Below are positions 35,203 to 36,293 of a stretch of 36,293 nucleotides of DNA, one piece after another. Made by a program: the position numbers and the translations under genes. Numbering within the stretch: the first letter of the stretch is position 1; every line of letters starts with the position of its first letter. The notes under the pieces are model-generated. The model did not search any database, had not been told where the DNA came from, and saw only the letters and a program-made list of their open reading frames with translations. This DNA is from an uncultured Synechococcales cyanobacterium (GTDB taxonomy: Bacteria; Cyanobacteriota; Cyanobacteriia; Thermosynechococcales; Thermosynechococcaceae): positions 1-36,293 of the forward strand of contig CADCWO010000183.1 of NCBI GenBank assembly GCA_902806435.1. Direction: 5' to 3'.

Positions 35203-36293
35203 ATGGTTCTTTCCCGGTCCCAGAATATTGAACTGAGTGAGTCTCAAAAGGCAGTTCTGCAAAAGTATGTTGTGAATGGTGAGACAACCTGGGAGGAAGT
35301 TGCACAGCGGGTTGCCCGGTTTGTTGCCAGTGCAGAATCAACTCCAGAGCTCAGGCGAACTTGGGAAGAAAAGTTCCTCTCTATTCTCCTGCCGATGAAG
35401 TTTATGCCAGGGGGGTCAATCCTAGCTAATTGTGACCATGGGACGCGGGGGTTACTCAACTGCTTTGTGCTCTCTGCCGAAGACAACATCTACGACATCA
35501 CCAAGCTAGTGTCTGATGCTGTGCTTACAACTAAGTTTAGGGGTGGCGTGGGGATCAATATTGGGATAGAGGGCCAAAAAGGGTACATCCGCTCCAAGGG
35601 GGCTGCGTTTCGTGATGGCAGGGCTTTAGGCCCTTGTGCAGTTCTCGATATGGTGTCTGAGAACTCTAAAAAGATCACGACGGGCAATAAGGCACGGCGA
35701 GGGGCTTTCCTGTTCTCGATGAACTGGAAACATCCAGATATTTGGGAGTTCGTGCAGGCAAAAACCCAGTCCACCATTGATGCTGCCGCGACCAAGGCGA
35801 TCATTGAACAAATGGCACAGCTTGTGCTTAGCCAGCGTCCGCAAGCCGAGAAAGAGCAGCAACTGAAAGCTTTACACGGTCAACTATCTACAATTTGGGT
35901 AGAGTCGCACTTAAGTCCAGAGGGTAAACGCGATCGCCGCTGGCACAATGCCAACATTTCCGTGCAACTGGATGACGACTTTTTCCAGCGTTTAGACCAA
36001 AAGGATGAGCAGGCTACTAAGCTGTGGGACGCGATCGCCCAGTTCGCCCACGATACCGCTGACCCTGGCCTGCTATTAATCGACAATGCCAAACGTCGTA
36101 GCCCGATCCGCGATTTTGTGACTTGCACGAATCCCTGTGGTGAAATTTTTCTGCCACCCAACTCCGCCTGCAACTTGGGTTCAATTGTAATTACCAAGTT
36201 TGTGTCGCGCAATCGACGGGGTGAGCTGGAAATTGACTGGGCAGGACTGGCTGAAACGGTCGAAATTGCGATTCACTTCCTAGATAGTGTGCT
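35203..36293 (+). CDS. nrdJ: Adenosylcobalamin-dependent (class II) ribonucleotide reductase, N-terminal part
   Basis: 363 complete codons visible; the gene runs off the window. ATG 35203 follows GAGG by five bases. The enzyme reduces ribonucleotides to deoxyribonucleotides using a B12-derived thiyl radical, without oxygen. Seen here: MPGGSILAN, first redox Cys87 in LLNCFVLSAEDN, the loop FRGGVGINIG, TTGNKARRGAFL and the active-site NPCGEIFLP with Asn310, radical Cys312 and Glu314. SACNLGSIVI follows, with no intein up to that point, although RNR genes of cyanobacteria often carry them. About 55 charged residues (roughly 190-245) separate HPDIWEFVQAK from WHNANISVQLDDDF. That spacing looks longer than in typical class II enzymes and may be a lineage-specific insertion. 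Confidence 0.93.
   Translation, partial: MVLSRSQNIELSESQKAVLQKYVVNGETTWEEVAQRVARFVASAESTPELRRTWEEKFLSILLPMKFMPGGSILANCDHGTRGLLNCFVLSAEDNIYDITKLVSDAVLTTKFRGGVGINIGIEGQKGYIRSKGAAFRDGRALGPCAVLDMVSENSKKITTGNKARRGAFLFSMNWKHPDIWEFVQAKTQSTIDAAATKAIIEQMAQLVLSQRPQAEKEQQLKALHGQLSTIWVESHLSPEGKRDRRWHNANISVQLDDDFFQRLDQKDEQATKLWDAIAQFAHDTADPGLLLIDNAKRRSPIRDFVTCTNPCGEIFLPPNSACNLGSIVITKFVSRNRRGELEIDWAGLAETVEIAIHFLDSV

Overview
The window comes from a cyanobacterial chromosome. The octamer GCGATCGC (HIP1) recurs roughly once per kilobase on inspection. The gene content also fits: a Psb35-related photosystem II protein, a CURT1/CAAD-type thylakoid protein, a DUF445 protein of the cyanobacterial type, a coenzyme B12-dependent (class II) ribonucleotide reductase and phosphoketolases. 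Base composition looks near 50% GC. I saw no rRNA, tRNA, CRISPR array, transposase or phage gene, so this reads as ordinary chromosome with some accessory patches.

Layout. At 1-1972 is the end of a phosphonate-type ABC transporter: a phnC fragment and a double-length phnE. A SOUL haem-binding protein follows (2273-2890). On the minus strand from 10644 down to 3207 lies a central-carbon block: phosphoketolase, phosphoglucomutase, a histidine phosphatase, acetate kinase, and a DJ-1/PfpI gene broken by one in-frame amber codon. A CAAD/CURT1-like protein (minus), an MFS transporter and two small hypotheticals (plus) occupy 10909-14550. A PEP-CTERM SGNH hydrolase and a hybrid histidine kinase, both minus, fill 14802-18539.

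At 18785-24465 (minus) is a tight three-gene polysaccharide operon. It encodes a glycosyltransferase fused to UDP-galactopyranose mutase, a GH1-like glycosidase fused to an RmlD-like NAD(P)-binding domain, and GalE. Together these could take UDP-glucose to UDP-galactofuranose and move sugars onto an envelope or extracellular glycan. Across a 0.77-kb divergent intergenic region, the plus strand carries a transketolase/phosphoketolase-like TPP enzyme, a DUF1537 acid-sugar kinase and a GH13 glucosidase (25239-30878). A strong hairpin lies at 30899-30920.

The rest, up to 34851, is on the minus strand: a small helical hypothetical, a fasciclin-domain protein, a lone ABC ATPase, a DUF445 membrane protein and the Psb35-related protein. 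The plus-strand class II ribonucleotide reductase begins at 35203 and runs off the window, preceded by a 16-bp perfect palindrome and two short hairpins.

The common theme is carbon storage and overflow: phosphoglucomutase and GH13 at the glycogen end, phosphoketolase plus acetate kinase at the acetyl-phosphate end, and GalE/UGM/GT drawing hexose into glycans. The most unusual items are the two consecutive gene fusions in the Galf operon, the diverged phosphoketolase-like gene next to an acid-sugar kinase, and the amber-interrupted PfpI gene.
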